From: Pseudomonas putida
GTDB lineage: Bacteria; Pseudomonadota; Gammaproteobacteria; Pseudomonadales; Pseudomonadaceae
Assembly (NCBI RefSeq): GCF_028682175.1
Contig: NZ_JANHKS010000006.1
Coordinates: forward strand, 62,001-126,000
Direction: 5' to 3'
Length of the DNA stretch: 64,000 nucleotides
Part shown: one piece after another, positions 39,638 through 48,143 of the stretch
How positions within the stretch are numbered: position 1 is the stretch's first letter
Layout: every line of letters begins with the position of its first letter
Made by a program: the position numbers and the translations under genes
The notes under the pieces: model-generated
The model's database searches: none
Told to the model about the DNA's origin: nothing
The model's input: only the letters and a program-made list of their open reading frames with translations

Positions 39638-40678
39638 ATGTCAGACCAAAGCCAGCAGTTTGCCAGCGACAACTATTCGGGAATCTGCCCGGAAGCCTGG
39701 GCGGCCATGGAACAAGCGAACCACGGCCATCAACGCGCCTATGGCGATGACCAGTGGACAGCACGCGCCGCCGATCAATTCCGTCAGTTGTTCGAAACCG
39801 ATTGCGAAGTGTTCTTCGCCTTCAACGGCACGGCGGCCAACTCCCTGGCCCTGTCGTCGTTGTGCCAGAGCTACCACAGCGTCATCTGCTCCGAAACCGC
39901 CCACGTCGAGACCGACGAATGCGGCGCGCCGGAGTTCTTCTCAAACGGCTCCAAGCTGCTGACCGCACGCAGCGAGAACGGCAAGCTGACGCCCGAATCG
40001 ATCCGCGAAGTGGCGCTCAAGCGTGCCGACATCCATTACCCCAAACCGCGGGTCGTGACCCTGACCCAGGCGACCGAAGTGGGCAGCGTCTACCTGCCTG
40101 AAGAACTCAAGGCCATCAGCGACACCTGCAAGGAACTGGGCCTGAACCTGCACATGGACGGCGCCCGCTTCGCCAACGCCTGTGCGTACCTGGGTTGCAC
40201 ACCGGCGGAGTTGACCTGGAAGGCCGGCATCGATGTGCTGTGCTTTGGCGGCACGAAAAACGGCATGGCGGTGGGTGAAGCGATCCTGTTCTTCAACCAC
40301 AAGCTGGCCGAAGACTTCGACTACCGCTGCAAGCAGGCAGGGCAACTGGCGTCGAAAATGCGCTTCCTTTCGGCGCCGTGGGTCGGCCTGCTGGAAAACG
40401 ACGCCTGGCTCAAACATGCCCGCCACGCCAACAGCTGCGCGCAGTTGCTGGCCGAACTGGTGAAGGATATTCCGGGGGTCGACCTGATGTTCCCGGTGCA
40501 GGCCAACGGCGTGTTCCTGCAACTGTCGGAAGCGGCGATTGCGGCACTGACCGCAAAGGGCTGGCGGTTCTACACCTTCATCGGCAGCGGCGGCGCACGG
40601 TTCATGTGCTCCTGGGACACCGAAGAAGCCCGCGTGCGCGAGCTGGCAGCGGATATCCGCCTGGTGATGGGCGCCTGA
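39638..40678 (+). CDS. ltaE: Low-specificity L-threonine aldolase
   Basis: PLP enzyme of 346 residues cleaving L-threonine (and allo-threonine) to glycine and acetaldehyde. The PLP lysine is in CFGGTKNGMAVGEA; HMDGARFANA holds the cofactor. The start at 39638 has AGGGA upstream. Position near glyA and soxBDAG ties it to glycine supply or disposal, with the TraX-like gene divergent. Confidence 0.95.
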   Translation: MSDQSQQFASDNYSGICPEAWAAMEQANHGHQRAYGDDQWTARAADQFRQLFETDCEVFFAFNGTAANSLALSSLCQSYHSVICSETAHVETDECGAPEFFSNGSKLLTARSENGKLTPESIREVALKRADIHYPKPRVVTLTQATEVGSVYLPEELKAISDTCKELGLNLHMDGARFANACAYLGCTPAELTWKAGIDVLCFGGTKNGMAVGEAILFFNHKLAEDFDYRCKQAGQLASKMRFLSAPWVGLLENDAWLKHARHANSCAQLLAELVKDIPGVDLMFPVQANGVFLQLSEAAIAALTAKGWRFYTFIGSGGARFMCSWDTEEARVRELAADIRLVMGA

Positions 40679-40694
40679 GAACAGCAAATAACAA

Positions 40695-40798
40695 CTGTGG
40701 GAGCGGGCTCGCCCGCGAAGACGGAATTTCAGCCGCTGAATATGCTGCGGCTGTTACGACCTCTTCGCGGGCGAGCCCGCTCCCACAGAGCCATTGTG
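40695..40798. repeat. REP doublet, family D
   Basis: Between convergent ltaE and zapA-like genes. The cores read CTGTGGGAGCGGGCTCGCCC with extra complementary bases inward, giving the longest stem among the REPs here. Confidence 0.9.
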
Positions 40799-40811
40799 AT
40801 CGGCAGGATGT

Positions 40812-41114
40812 TCACCCCTGCGCAATCACCTTCTCGATCACCTCGACCGTCGCATTGACCTTTTCCTCGTAAACGCTCAGCTCTGCGGCATGCTGCTGTT
40901 TGAGTTCGATCTGCTTCGAGCACAGGTTCAGCGCCGCCAGCACCAGCAGGCGGTCGCCGATCAGGGTCGGGTAGCTGCGCTTGGTCTCGGACAATGCCGC
41001 CTTGAGCATGACCACGGCATCCATCAAGGTCTGCTCCTGACCCTCGGGTGCCTTGATCGTGTAATCGTTGCCCAGAATGGAAATGACCTTGGTGGTGTCG
41101 CGGTCGATAATCAT
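40812..41114 (-). CDS. zapA: ZapA-family cell division protein
   Basis: 100 residues: N-terminal ZapA globular domain (KVISILGNDYTIKAPEG) and a C-terminal helix likely to form a coiled coil (NLCSKQIELKQQHAAEL). ZapA bundles FtsZ filaments at midcell. It overlaps the upstream coiled-coil gene by ATGA, the usual zapA arrangement, but the normal neighbours 6S RNA and fau/ygfA are absent: a REP and ltaE lie downstream. It may be a paralogue or a relocated copy. Confidence 0.85.
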   Translation of the reverse strand: MIIDRDTTKVISILGNDYTIKAPEGQEQTLMDAVVMLKAALSETKRSYPTLIGDRLLVLAALNLCSKQIELKQQHAAELSVYEEKVNATVEVIEKVIAQG

Positions 41115-41344
41115 GCGCCGACCGCGCTGACGCTGGTGGCACGGTCAACCAGCGCCTGAATGCGGGCTGCGGTAGCGCCTTGCTTTTCTTCCTGCTCCAG
41201 CAGGCTCAACTGCAGGCTGTCGTTGTCATCCCTGGCCTTTCGCAACTCGTCAGTGAGTTGCGCGTTCGAGTTCTGCAATTCCTGGTTCTGCTGCACCAGG
41301 TCTGCAACGAGCTTTTCCAACTGGCTTAGGGATGCTTCCAACAT
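41111..41344 (-). CDS. ZapB-like short coiled-coil protein (TIGR02449 type)
   Basis: 77 residues, almost entirely heptad-repeat helix from LEASLSQLEKLVADLVQQNQ onward, ending in a small Ala/Gly tail. This TIGR02449-type protein usually precedes zapA and is thought to be a division accessory factor like ZapB. Overlap of 4 bases with zapA implies coupling. Confidence 0.85.
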   Translation of the reverse strand: MLEASLSQLEKLVADLVQQNQELQNSNAQLTDELRKARDDNDSLQLSLLEQEEKQGATAARIQALVDRATSVSAVGA

Positions 41345-41662
41345 TTTGATTTCTCAGGCAAATTTCAAGGGCGCGTACGATAAAGAAAAGAGACTTCGGC
41401 TACCAGTGAAATCAGGGCATTTACGCCACAACACCGACCTTGCAAGCACTTCGTTCACTTCAACGGCACAAACGCATAACGGACCTGATTGACTGCGTTT
41501 TGGCCGTCTTGTTCCTGCTGTTCGTCAGATCGGCCCCCTGCGACACAAGCGCACAGGTATGGACCAACGGGTTCAAGTCTGGGAAGACGCGACCGATAAG
41601 TCATGCATCTCTGACCATTCTCCCCCTCGCCTCGCATGGATTGCGGCCTTTCTGGAACCGTC
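41345..41662. promoter_or_regulatory. Divergent region between zapB-like gene and chemoreceptor
   Basis: 318 bases with no convincing gene. It should hold the zapBA-like promoter at its left end and a FliA-type promoter for the chemoreceptor at 41573-41599. The middle shows nothing I recognise. Confidence 0.5.
41573..41599 (+). promoter_or_regulatory. FliA (sigma-28) promoter of chemoreceptor gene
   Basis: TCAAGTCT (41573-41580), 11 bases, ACCGATAA (41592-41599). The flagellar consensus is TAAAGTTT-N11-GCCGATAA: 6/8 and 7/8 matches with the exact spacing. It lies 63 bases upstream of the start codon. Confidence 0.8.
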
Positions 41663-43288
41663 ATGTCCCTACGTAATATGAACATCGCGCCCCGCGCATT
41701 CCTCGGTTTTTCCATCATCGGCTTGTTGATGCTGGTTCTGGGTGTCTTCGCTCTGATGCAAATGAGCAAGATCAACGACGCCACCGAAACCATGGCCACC
41801 AACAGCATGCCCAGCATCAAGTCGCTGGACAAACTGACCGAAGGCAGCATTCGCCTGCGCGTGCTGTCGTACCGCCTGATGCTCAATCGCGAGCCTGAAA
41901 CCCTGGCCAAGACCGTCGAACTGCTGGCCATGCGCAACAGGCAGATCGAAGAAGCTCGCGCCATCTACGTCAAGCTGATCGCAGCGCCCGAGGAGCAGGC
42001 CGCCTACGACCAGTACGTCAGGCTGCTCAACGAGTACCGCGGGCTCGAAGACCGCATGAAGTCCCTGAGTAACGCCAACAAGCTGGACGAACTGGCAACC
42101 CTGCTCGGCGCTGACCTGCAAACCAACTCCGACCAGATGAACACCGTCCTCGGCAAGCTGGTAGAGATCAACACCCAGCAGCTAAACGACACCAACAAGA
42201 TGGCGTCGGACCAGTACTCGACCGCCTTCACCATGGTCGTGACCCTGCTCATCATTGCCACTGCACTGACCCTGCTGTTCGCCTGGCTGCTGACCAACAG
42301 CATTACCCGTCCGATTGCAGCGGCACTGAACGCTGCCGAAGAAATTGCCGAAGGCGACCTGACCCGCACCATCCAGGTCGATGGCACCGACGAAGCTGGC
42401 CGACTGCTGACCGCCATGCTGAAAATGCAGTCCAAGCTGCGCGACACGCTGCAACGCATTTCCGGATCCGCCACCCAGTTGGCCTCGGCCGCAGAAGAAC
42501 TGAACGCGGTGACCGACGAAAGCGCCCGGGGCCTGTCGCAGCAGAACAACGAGATCGAACAGGCAGCGACTGCGGTCAACGAAATGACTAGCGCCGTCGA
42601 AGAAGTGGCACGCAACGCCGTGAGCACGTCCGAAGCCTCGCAGAATGCCACCACCTCGGCCAGCGATGGTCGTGACCTGGTTCAGGAAACCGTCAGCGCC
42701 ATCGAGCGCATGAGCGGCGACGTGCAAAGCACCGCGACCCTGATCGGCAACCTCGCCGATGAATCCCGCGACATCGGCAAGGTGCTGGACGTGATCCGCG
42801 GCCTGGCCGACCAGACCAACCTGCTGGCCCTCAACGCTGCCATCGAAGCGGCGCGCGCGGGTGAAGCCGGCCGTGGCTTTGCCGTGGTCGCCGACGAAGT
42901 TCGCGCCCTGGCGCACCGCACCCAGCAGTCGACCAGCGAGATCGAGCGCATGATCGGCAGCATTCAGGGTGGCACCGAGCAAGCCGTGAACTCCATGCGC
43001 AGCAGCACCGAACGCGCAGAATCCACCCTGAGCATCGCCAAAGGCGCGGGTCTTGCGCTGGATACCATTAACAACGCGGTGGTGGAAATCAACGAACGCA
43101 ACCTGGTCATTGCCAGCGCTGCGGAAGAACAGGCCCAAGTGGCCCGCGAAGTGGACCGCAACCTGGTCAACATCCGTGACCTGTCGACCCAGTCGGCCAC
43201 CGGTGCCAACCAGACCAGCGCAGCGAGCAATGAGCTGTCGCGCCTGGCGGTGGATTTGAACGGGATGGTGGCGCGCTTCCGTTTGTGA
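41663..43288 (+). CDS. Methyl-accepting chemotaxis protein with 4-helix-bundle sensor
   Basis: 541 residues: TM1 about 11-33, periplasmic four-helix-bundle (4HB_MCP) sensor about 35-185, TM2 about 187-210, HAMP about 212-264, and a long cytoplasmic signalling domain with the hairpin tip [19 protein letters not shown]. Ligand unknown. The protein ends VARFRL without a CheR-binding pentapeptide. A FliA-type promoter directly upstream ties it to flagellar expression. It is not known to be part of the betaine pathway despite its place. Confidence 0.95.
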   Translation: MSLRNMNIAPRAFLGFSIIGLLMLVLGVFALMQMSKINDATETMATNSMPSIKSLDKLTEGSIRLRVLSYRLMLNREPETLAKTVELLAMRNRQIEEARAIYVKLIAAPEEQAAYDQYVRLLNEYRGLEDRMKSLSNANKLDELATLLGADLQTNSDQMNTVLGKLVEINTQQLNDTNKMASDQYSTAFTMVVTLLIIATALTLLFAWLLTNSITRPIAAALNAAEEIAEGDLTRTIQVDGTDEAGRLLTAMLKMQSKLRDTLQRISGSATQLASAAEELNAVTDESARGLSQQNNEIEQAATAVNEMTSAVEEVARNAVSTSEASQNATTSASDGRDLVQETVSAIERMSGDVQSTATLIGNLADESRDIGKVLDVIRGLADQTNLLALNAAIEAARAGEAGRGFAVVADEVRALAHRTQQSTSEIERMIGSIQGGTEQAVNSMRSSTERAESTLSIAKGAGLALDTINNAVVEINERNLVIASAAEEQAQVAREVDRNLVNIRDLSTQSATGANQTSAASNELSRLAVDLNGMVARFRL

Positions 43289-43291
43289 ATG

Positions 43292-43348
43292 GGTTCCAAA
43301 TCCAGAAAGGGAATGCTGCTCATCGCGGCATTCCTGACCTCTGGAACC
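43292..43348. other. Nested inverted repeats between chemoreceptor and abi gene
   Basis: GGTTCCA (43292-43298) pairs with TGGAACC (43342-43348); inside it GGAATGC (43310-43316) pairs with GCATTCC (43328-43334). It starts 4 bases after the chemoreceptor stop and could be its 3'-end hairpin (without a T tract), or an upstream part of the abi-associated element. Confidence 0.65.
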
Positions 43349-43385
43349 AAGGAAGCCACCGTTACAATTTGCTGAAACCTCAAAG

Positions 43386-43413
43386 TTGACCTCCTTACGG
43401 AGGCCCATATAAT
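43386..43413 (+). promoter_or_regulatory. Near-consensus sigma-70 promoter before abi-associated RNA
   Basis: TTGACC (43386-43391), 16 bases, TATAAT (43408-43413). The spacer holds a perfect inverted repeat CCTCC-TTAC-GGAGG (43390-43403), well placed for autoregulation. It is one of the strongest-looking promoters in the window, unusual in front of a potential toxin. Confidence 0.8.
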
Positions 43414-43419
43414 CCAGCG

Positions 43420-43481
43420 CAACACACCCGCCAAGCCTAGGTTGACCTGGTCAGCACGCTCAAATCGCGCGGGTTTTTTTT
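43420..43481 (+). ncRNA. Candidate abi-associated small RNA ending in T8
   Basis: Transcription from the promoter above would begin near 43420. A 5-bp outer helix CCCGC (43427-43431) / GCGGG (43469-43473) encloses a small hairpin made from CCTAGGT and ACCTGG (about 43436-43450) and a single-stranded stretch, and is followed directly by eight T (43474-43481). This could be a short RNA with an intrinsic terminator, placed 16 bases before the abi start codon. Structured RNAs upstream of AbiF/Abi_2 genes have been described; family membership here needs a covariance search. Confidence 0.5.
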
Positions 43482-43497
43482 GCCTGGAGAAAATGGC

Positions 43498-44481
43498 ATG
43501 AGGCCATTCGATAAACCCGCCCTCAGCGTAGATCAGCAACTGGAACTGCTGAAGAAGCGCGGCCTGCACATCGCGAATGAAAAAAAGGCGATGTCTTTGC
43601 TGGAGGTGGTCACGCTGTTCCGGCTCAGTCCATACATGCGTCCATTTCAGGAAACACGCCCTGACCACGCGTTCAAGCCTGGTTCAAGCTTGAAAGATAT
43701 CGTGGAGGTCTATCGCTTCGACTCTTCATTACGCAGCCTCGTCATGGAGGCAATAGAAAAAGTCGAAGTGGCCGTGCGCGCAGCCATCAACAACCATTTA
43801 AGTCCCAGGCTCGGTTCAGGCTGGATAGCCGACCCGAAGTCGTTTCAGTCATCCTATGCTCATGGCGAGCTCTTGCGCCCACTGCGGCTTAAGCTCGCCG
43901 ACGAGGCAAGAAAGCTGGAGCGCGAACGCGTCCGAAACCGGCGCAACGAACTCTCTGAGCAGGCGACTCAACAACACATGGAGAACCGCGCTCGCGATAA
44001 CTACTTCCGCTTTTATGGCGCAACCTATAGTGCGCCGCAGCTGCCGCCTGCGTGGGCAATGCTTGAGGAAATGAGCCTTGGGACGGTCTCGACCCTTTTC
44101 AGGGCCCTCGCCAGAAGCCGCGACAAGAAAGCCATCGCATCGCGGTTCAAACTGCCTTTTGAAGTACTGCAGTCTTGGTTGCACACGCTGACGTTCATCC
44201 GCAACTGCTGCGCCCATCACTCACGCCTGTGGAACAGAGAGCTGCCCGTTCGCCCGTCACTGCCCAAAAGCTGGGCGCTATTGGCGGCTTGCCACAACCA
44301 GCCTCAGCCATCACAGCGGCTGTACGTGGTATTCACCATGCTTGCTTACCTGACGGATCTGATCAGCCCGGATACTCAGTGGAAGGCCCGAGCACTGAAG
44401 ATGCTGAGAGATCAGGACGCCTCAAAACTGAGGCCGATGGGATTCCCGGTTGGTTGGTCAGCCCAGGAACAGTGGAATTAG
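43498..44481 (+). CDS. Abi_2 (AbiD/AbiF) family abortive-infection protein, HEPN-like
   Basis: 327 residues. The Abi_2 pattern is visible: KPALSVDQQLELLKKRGL at the N terminus, LLEVVTLFRLSPYMRPF, SLKDIVEVYRFDSSLRSLV, EVAVRAAINNH, and HEPN-type RNCCAHHSRLWNRE (Arg235, Asn236, His240/His241; the R-x4-6-H RNase motif). These proteins stop phage growth, probably by RNA cleavage after infection. GGAG lies 9 bases before the ATG at 43498. It sits alone between the chemoreceptor and gbcB, preceded by a strong promoter and candidate RNA. No membrane segment is seen. Confidence 0.88.
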   Translation: MRPFDKPALSVDQQLELLKKRGLHIANEKKAMSLLEVVTLFRLSPYMRPFQETRPDHAFKPGSSLKDIVEVYRFDSSLRSLVMEAIEKVEVAVRAAINNHLSPRLGSGWIADPKSFQSSYAHGELLRPLRLKLADEARKLERERVRNRRNELSEQATQQHMENRARDNYFRFYGATYSAPQLPPAWAMLEEMSLGTVSTLFRALARSRDKKAIASRFKLPFEVLQSWLHTLTFIRNCCAHHSRLWNRELPVRPSLPKSWALLAACHNQPQPSQRLYVVFTMLAYLTDLISPDTQWKARALKMLRDQDASKLRPMGFPVGWSAQEQWN

Positions 44482-44483
44482 GT

Positions 44484-44558
44484 CCGTGGCATGGAACAGT
44501 CCGACTTACCGGCGGCAGCGCCTTCGAAATCGCCACCGCCGGCAAGCCATGCTGCTAC
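44484..44558. repeat. REP doublet, family A, degenerate
   Basis: Decayed copy after the abi gene: the left core reads CCGTGGCATGGAACAGTCCGAC with insertions, while the right core GCCGGCAAGCCATGCTGCTA has one change. The most diverged REP in the window, suggesting an old insertion point. Confidence 0.75.
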
Positions 44559-44565
44559 ACGCTTA

Positions 44566-45666
44566 TCAATACTCGATCCGCACATCCCCTTTCGGCACGC
44601 TGCAGCACGACAGGATGTAACCCTCTTCCACGTCGTCGTCGGTGATCCCGCCGTTGTGCTCCATCTCCACCTCCCCGCTCAGCTTCATCACCTTGCAGGT
44701 CCCGCAGATCCCCATGCCGCAGGCTTTCGGAATCATCAGGCCAAGCTTGGCTGCAGCGGCGTGAACGGTTTCGCCCGGCGCCACGCGGATGCTCTTGCCG
44801 GTGTCGGTGAATTCCACCTGATGCAACTCGGCAACGTCGATTTCCGGTGCGTCGGCGGCCTGCTCGGCATGCTCCACGGCGTCTGCACGAGCCTCCGGAG
44901 GCGTCGCGCCGAAAGATTCCTCGTGGTACTGCGCCATGTTGAAACCGTTGGCTTCCAGCAGGCGCTTGACCGCGTTCATGTACGGCGTCGGGCCGCAGCA
45001 GAACACCTCACGCTCCATGAAGTCCGGCGCCATAAGCTCAAGCATCTTCTGGTTCAGGTAACCGCGATAACCCGCCCACGGCTCACCCAGACCATGCTTC
45101 TCGCACACGATGTGCAGCGAGAAGTTGTTGATGCGCGACGCCATCTGCTCCAGCTCGCGGTGATAGATGATGTCCTTGGGCGAACGTGAGCTGTGGACGA
45201 ACACCATGTCGACGTTGGCGTTGGTGTCGTAGTACCAGCGCGCCATGGACATCACCGGCGTGATACCGACACCGCCGCTGAGGTACAGAATCTTCGGGTT
45301 CGGGAAGTCGATGGCGTTGAACAAACCCACCGGCCCGTGCACGGCCAGCTCCTGGCCTTCGTGAAGGGTGTCGTGCAGCCAGTTGGACACCTTGCCGCCC
45401 GGCACACGCTTGATGGTGATCGAGAAGCTGTATGGCACCGATGGCGAGCTGGAAATGGTGTAGGAGCGCATGGTCGGCACGCCGTCGATTTCCAGCTCCA
45501 GGGTGACGAACTGACCCGGCTTGAAAAAGAACAGGATCGGCTGATCGGCCATGAAGCAAAAGGTGCGCACGTCCCAGGTTTCCTGGATCACTTTTACGAC
45601 CCGCACAAGGTGGCGGCCATTGGCCCAAGTCTGCGTGTTGACCGGGCTGAGGAAACTCTGGGACAT
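44566..45666 (-). CDS. gbcB: Glycine betaine monooxygenase reductase GbcB
   Basis: 366 residues: ferredoxin-NADP reductase-type FAD/NAD(P)H module (RSYTISSSP, LSGGVGITPVMSM, FCCGPTPYM) followed by a C-terminal plant-type 2Fe-2S domain (CGMGICGTCK and LSCCS). It passes electrons from NAD(P)H to GbcA. The start at 45666 has GGAG upstream; an earlier in-frame GTG two codons before is weaker. It is divergent from gbcA. Confidence 0.95.
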   Translation of the reverse strand: MSQSFLSPVNTQTWANGRHLVRVVKVIQETWDVRTFCFMADQPILFFFKPGQFVTLELEIDGVPTMRSYTISSSPSVPYSFSITIKRVPGGKVSNWLHDTLHEGQELAVHGPVGLFNAIDFPNPKILYLSGGVGITPVMSMARWYYDTNANVDMVFVHSSRSPKDIIYHRELEQMASRINNFSLHIVCEKHGLGEPWAGYRGYLNQKMLELMAPDFMEREVFCCGPTPYMNAVKRLLEANGFNMAQYHEESFGATPPEARADAVEHAEQAADAPEIDVAELHQVEFTDTGKSIRVAPGETVHAAAAKLGLMIPKACGMGICGTCKVMKLSGEVEMEHNGGITDDDVEEGYILSCCSVPKGDVRIEY

Positions 45667-45998
45667 ACTCACTCTCCACGGCCGACTGTCGGCCTCTTAT
45701 GGTGGCGATTCTGCGTAACGCGAGAACGGCCTATTTACCTATCAGCGACATTCACATACTTATGGCGACCAGGCCCGGTCTATAGGGGTTGCGTAGTCGT
45801 CAACGGAATCGGCCATGTCGCCCATGGATAAGGTTCACGTCGCGCCCCACTCCACACTCGCGGCTAAATCGATACACATTTTTTACTCATAAAGCCTGAG
45901 CGACAGAAAATACCGTCGCCTCGCGTGCCAGACACACAACACAACCGTAATTGGCCACATTCGTAGACCGCTGAAATCGCGGTCTGAGGACTTGAAAG
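45667..45998. promoter_or_regulatory. Divergent gbcB-gbcA promoter region
   Basis: 332 bases without a gene. Both gbc promoters and sites for the betaine-responsive AraC-type activator GbdR would be expected here. I see a direct repeat GCGAC at 45745-45749 and 45765-45769 (20-base period, about two turns), compatible with AraC-type binding, but it is short and could be chance. The gbdR gene is not in the window. Confidence 0.45.
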
Positions 45999-47297
45999 AT
46001 GGACGTCACCGCAACTCTGAGCCTGGGCGATCCGCTGGAACCCGCACGCAAGGCAACCGCCGAAATGCTGCAGACTCGTGAGCGTACTTATTCGCTGCCG
46101 CAGCCTTTCTACAGCGATGAGCGGCTGTTTGAAATCGACATGCAGGAAATCTTTCAAAAGGAATGGCTGATCGCGGGCATGACCTGCGAGATTCCGGCCA
46201 AGGGCAACTTCATGACCCTGCAGATCGGCAAGAACCCGATCCTGGTCGTACGCTCGCCAGATGGCACGGTCAACGCGTTCCACAACGTCTGCCGCCATCG
46301 CGGCTCGCGTCTGTGTACCAAGGAAAAAGGCAAGGTCGCCAAACTGGTGTGCCCATACCACCAGTGGACCTACGAGCTCGACGGCCGCCTGCTGTACGCG
46401 GGTACCGAAATGGGCGCTGACTTCGACATGAAGGAATTCAGCCTCAAGCCTGTGCACTGCAAGGTGTCCGGCGGCTACATCTTCATCAGCCTGGCGACCA
46501 ATCCGCCGGCCATCGACGAGTTCCTGCAGACCCTGAACCACTACATGGAACCGTACGACATGGAAAACACCAAGGTGGCGGTGCAAACCACCTTGATGGA
46601 AAAGGCCAACTGGAAGCTGGTGCTGGAAAACAACCGCGAGTGCTACCACTGCAACGGTTCTCACCCTGAACTGCTGAACACCCTGCTGGAGTGGGACGAC
46701 ACCAACGATCCCCGCGCCGACCAGAAATTCAAGGATCACGTCGCCGAATCGGCCGCGGCGTGGGAAGCCGAAAAGATTCCCTACCTGCACAAGAGCTTCG
46801 GCCTGCGTAACCGCATCGTGCGCATGCCACTGCTCAAAGGCACCGTGTCCATGACCATGGACGGCAAGCAAGGCAGCAAGAAGCTCATGGGCCGCATCCA
46901 GAACCCGGACCTGGGCTCGATGCGCATCCTGCACCTGCCGCACTCCTGGAACCACTGCATGGGCGACCACGTGATCGTGTTCACCGTGTGGCCGATCAGC
47001 GCCCAGGAAACCATGGTCACCACCAAGTGGCTGGTGCACAAGGACGCTGTCGAAGGCGTGGACTACGACGTTGCCCGCCTGCGCGAAGTCTGGGACGCCA
47101 CCAACGACCAGGACCGTCGCCTGGCCGAAGAAAACCAGCGCGGCATCAACTCCGTCGCCTACCAGCCAGGCCCGTACTCGAAAACCTACGAGTTCGGCGT
47201 GGTCAACTTCATCGACTGGTACAGCGCCAAGCTCCTGGAGAACATGGGCGCTGAGCCTGCGCCGTATCTGAAAGGTGTGGCGGTCAACCACGAGTAA
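45999..47297 (+). CDS. gbcA: Glycine betaine monooxygenase oxygenase GbcA
   Basis: 432-residue Rieske non-haem iron oxygenase. Rieske ligands are Cys98, His100, Cys118 and His121; the mononuclear iron site lies in NNRECYHCNGSH (His217, His222). With GbcB it converts glycine betaine to dimethylglycine and formaldehyde, the first demethylation in Pseudomonas betaine catabolism. Transcribed away from gbcB. Confidence 0.96.
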   Translation: MDVTATLSLGDPLEPARKATAEMLQTRERTYSLPQPFYSDERLFEIDMQEIFQKEWLIAGMTCEIPAKGNFMTLQIGKNPILVVRSPDGTVNAFHNVCRHRGSRLCTKEKGKVAKLVCPYHQWTYELDGRLLYAGTEMGADFDMKEFSLKPVHCKVSGGYIFISLATNPPAIDEFLQTLNHYMEPYDMENTKVAVQTTLMEKANWKLVLENNRECYHCNGSHPELLNTLLEWDDTNDPRADQKFKDHVAESAAAWEAEKIPYLHKSFGLRNRIVRMPLLKGTVSMTMDGKQGSKKLMGRIQNPDLGSMRILHLPHSWNHCMGDHVIVFTVWPISAQETMVTTKWLVHKDAVEGVDYDVARLREVWDATNDQDRRLAEENQRGINSVAYQPGPYSKTYEFGVVNFIDWYSAKLLENMGAEPAPYLKGVAVNHE

Positions 47298-47326
47298 GGT
47301 CCAACTGCAGCGCTTGTTCCAACGTC

Positions 47327-47384
47327 ATCGCGGGCAAGCGCGCTCCTGCAGAAATCGAACTGTAGGAGCGCGCTTGCCCGCGAT
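47327..47384. repeat. REP doublet, family C, reversed polarity, short spacer
   Basis: Inward-facing cores separated by about 15 bases, directly downstream of gbcA; the left copy reads CTCCTGCAG instead of CTCCTACAG. Confidence 0.88.
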
Positions 47385-48143
47385 GCGTTTGTGAGCTGAA
47401 ATCCGAATATTGGTCAGAAAACGCTCAACCCTGCTCCACACCACCCCCGCCGCCCCTCTGCAGCATCCACAAACAACTTATCCACAGCACAACCCACAGC
47501 AATTGTGGGGAAGTCGAATTTCGCCTGTGTAAAAAGTCAGAAAAAACCGTGACTTATTTCTCCTGGCGTGGGCTGGAAATGGCTGATCAATATTTGAACA
47601 AAGCTCTGTAAGCCACGATTATAGCGGGATGCAGAAGAGCGCAAACACCTTATCCACAGAACCGCCAACAGAGAATGTGCGCAACTCGTCAAGATACGCG
47701 AGCATCTGTGGAAAAGCTTATGTCGCGCCGAAATTCAGGCTCATACGATGCACATTCGTCAGAGAAACGTTGCACTGATCAAAATTTGAACAAATCTTTG
47801 AAAGCCCCGGTTTACCTTGCTCTCAGAGGAAAGCGAACATCTTATCCACACAGCCGCGCACAGAGAATGTGGGCAAAAAATCTGAGTCTGGACCAGGTGC
47901 TGTGGAGAAAAAGCCTTTAGAAACCGCTAGATAGGATGGTTGTTTTTTGATCGATCGTTTGTAAGCCACGCCGTACGTGGCTCGCACCAATGGCCGAACA
48001 GTTTATCCACAGGTGGATCAACAGCGATTGTGGGTATGTGGATTGATTGAAGGGCAGAAGATTCGGAAGCGTCTGACATCGTTGCAAATCCAAGGACCGT
48101 AAACTCCCGCTAGCACAACTCTCCTGACTGGAAGGATTCAATC
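47385..48143. other. Gene-free 760-base region with DnaA-box repeat array
   Basis: No convincing coding frame. It holds the diverged tandem repeats at 47470-48045 and then the promoter of the two small genes that follow. It is clearly AT-richer than the flanks. Confidence 0.7.
47470..48045. repeat. Diverged tandem repeat, each unit with a perfect DnaA box
   Basis: TTATCCACA occurs perfectly at 47478, 47650, 47842 and 48003, all in one orientation, 161-192 bases apart. Each is followed 8-9 bases later by an ACAG-N-(A/G)A(A/T)TGTG module (CACAG...TGTGGG in the clearest copies). The two middle units also share TGATCAA(T/A)ATTTGAACAAA about 67 bases before the box (47584, 47775) and a reverse-oriented box-like TGTGGA about 58 bases after it (47707, 47901). 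TGTAAGCCACG recurs in the second and fourth units. DnaA binds TTATCCACA. Confidence 0.85.

Noticed and set aside
40679..40811. Search for 6S RNA downstream of zapA
   Set aside because: The gap is filled by a family D REP doublet and is too short for a 6S RNA of about 180 bases.
45915..45945. TGGCACG on the minus strand in the gbc region as a sigma-54 promoter
   Set aside because: The required TTGC element at the proper distance is replaced by CGAC.
47470..48045. DnaA-box array considered as the chromosomal origin oriC
   Set aside because: The flanking genes are gbcA and etfB; no dnaA, dnaN, rpmH or gidA is near, and there is no obvious AT-rich 13-mer row.
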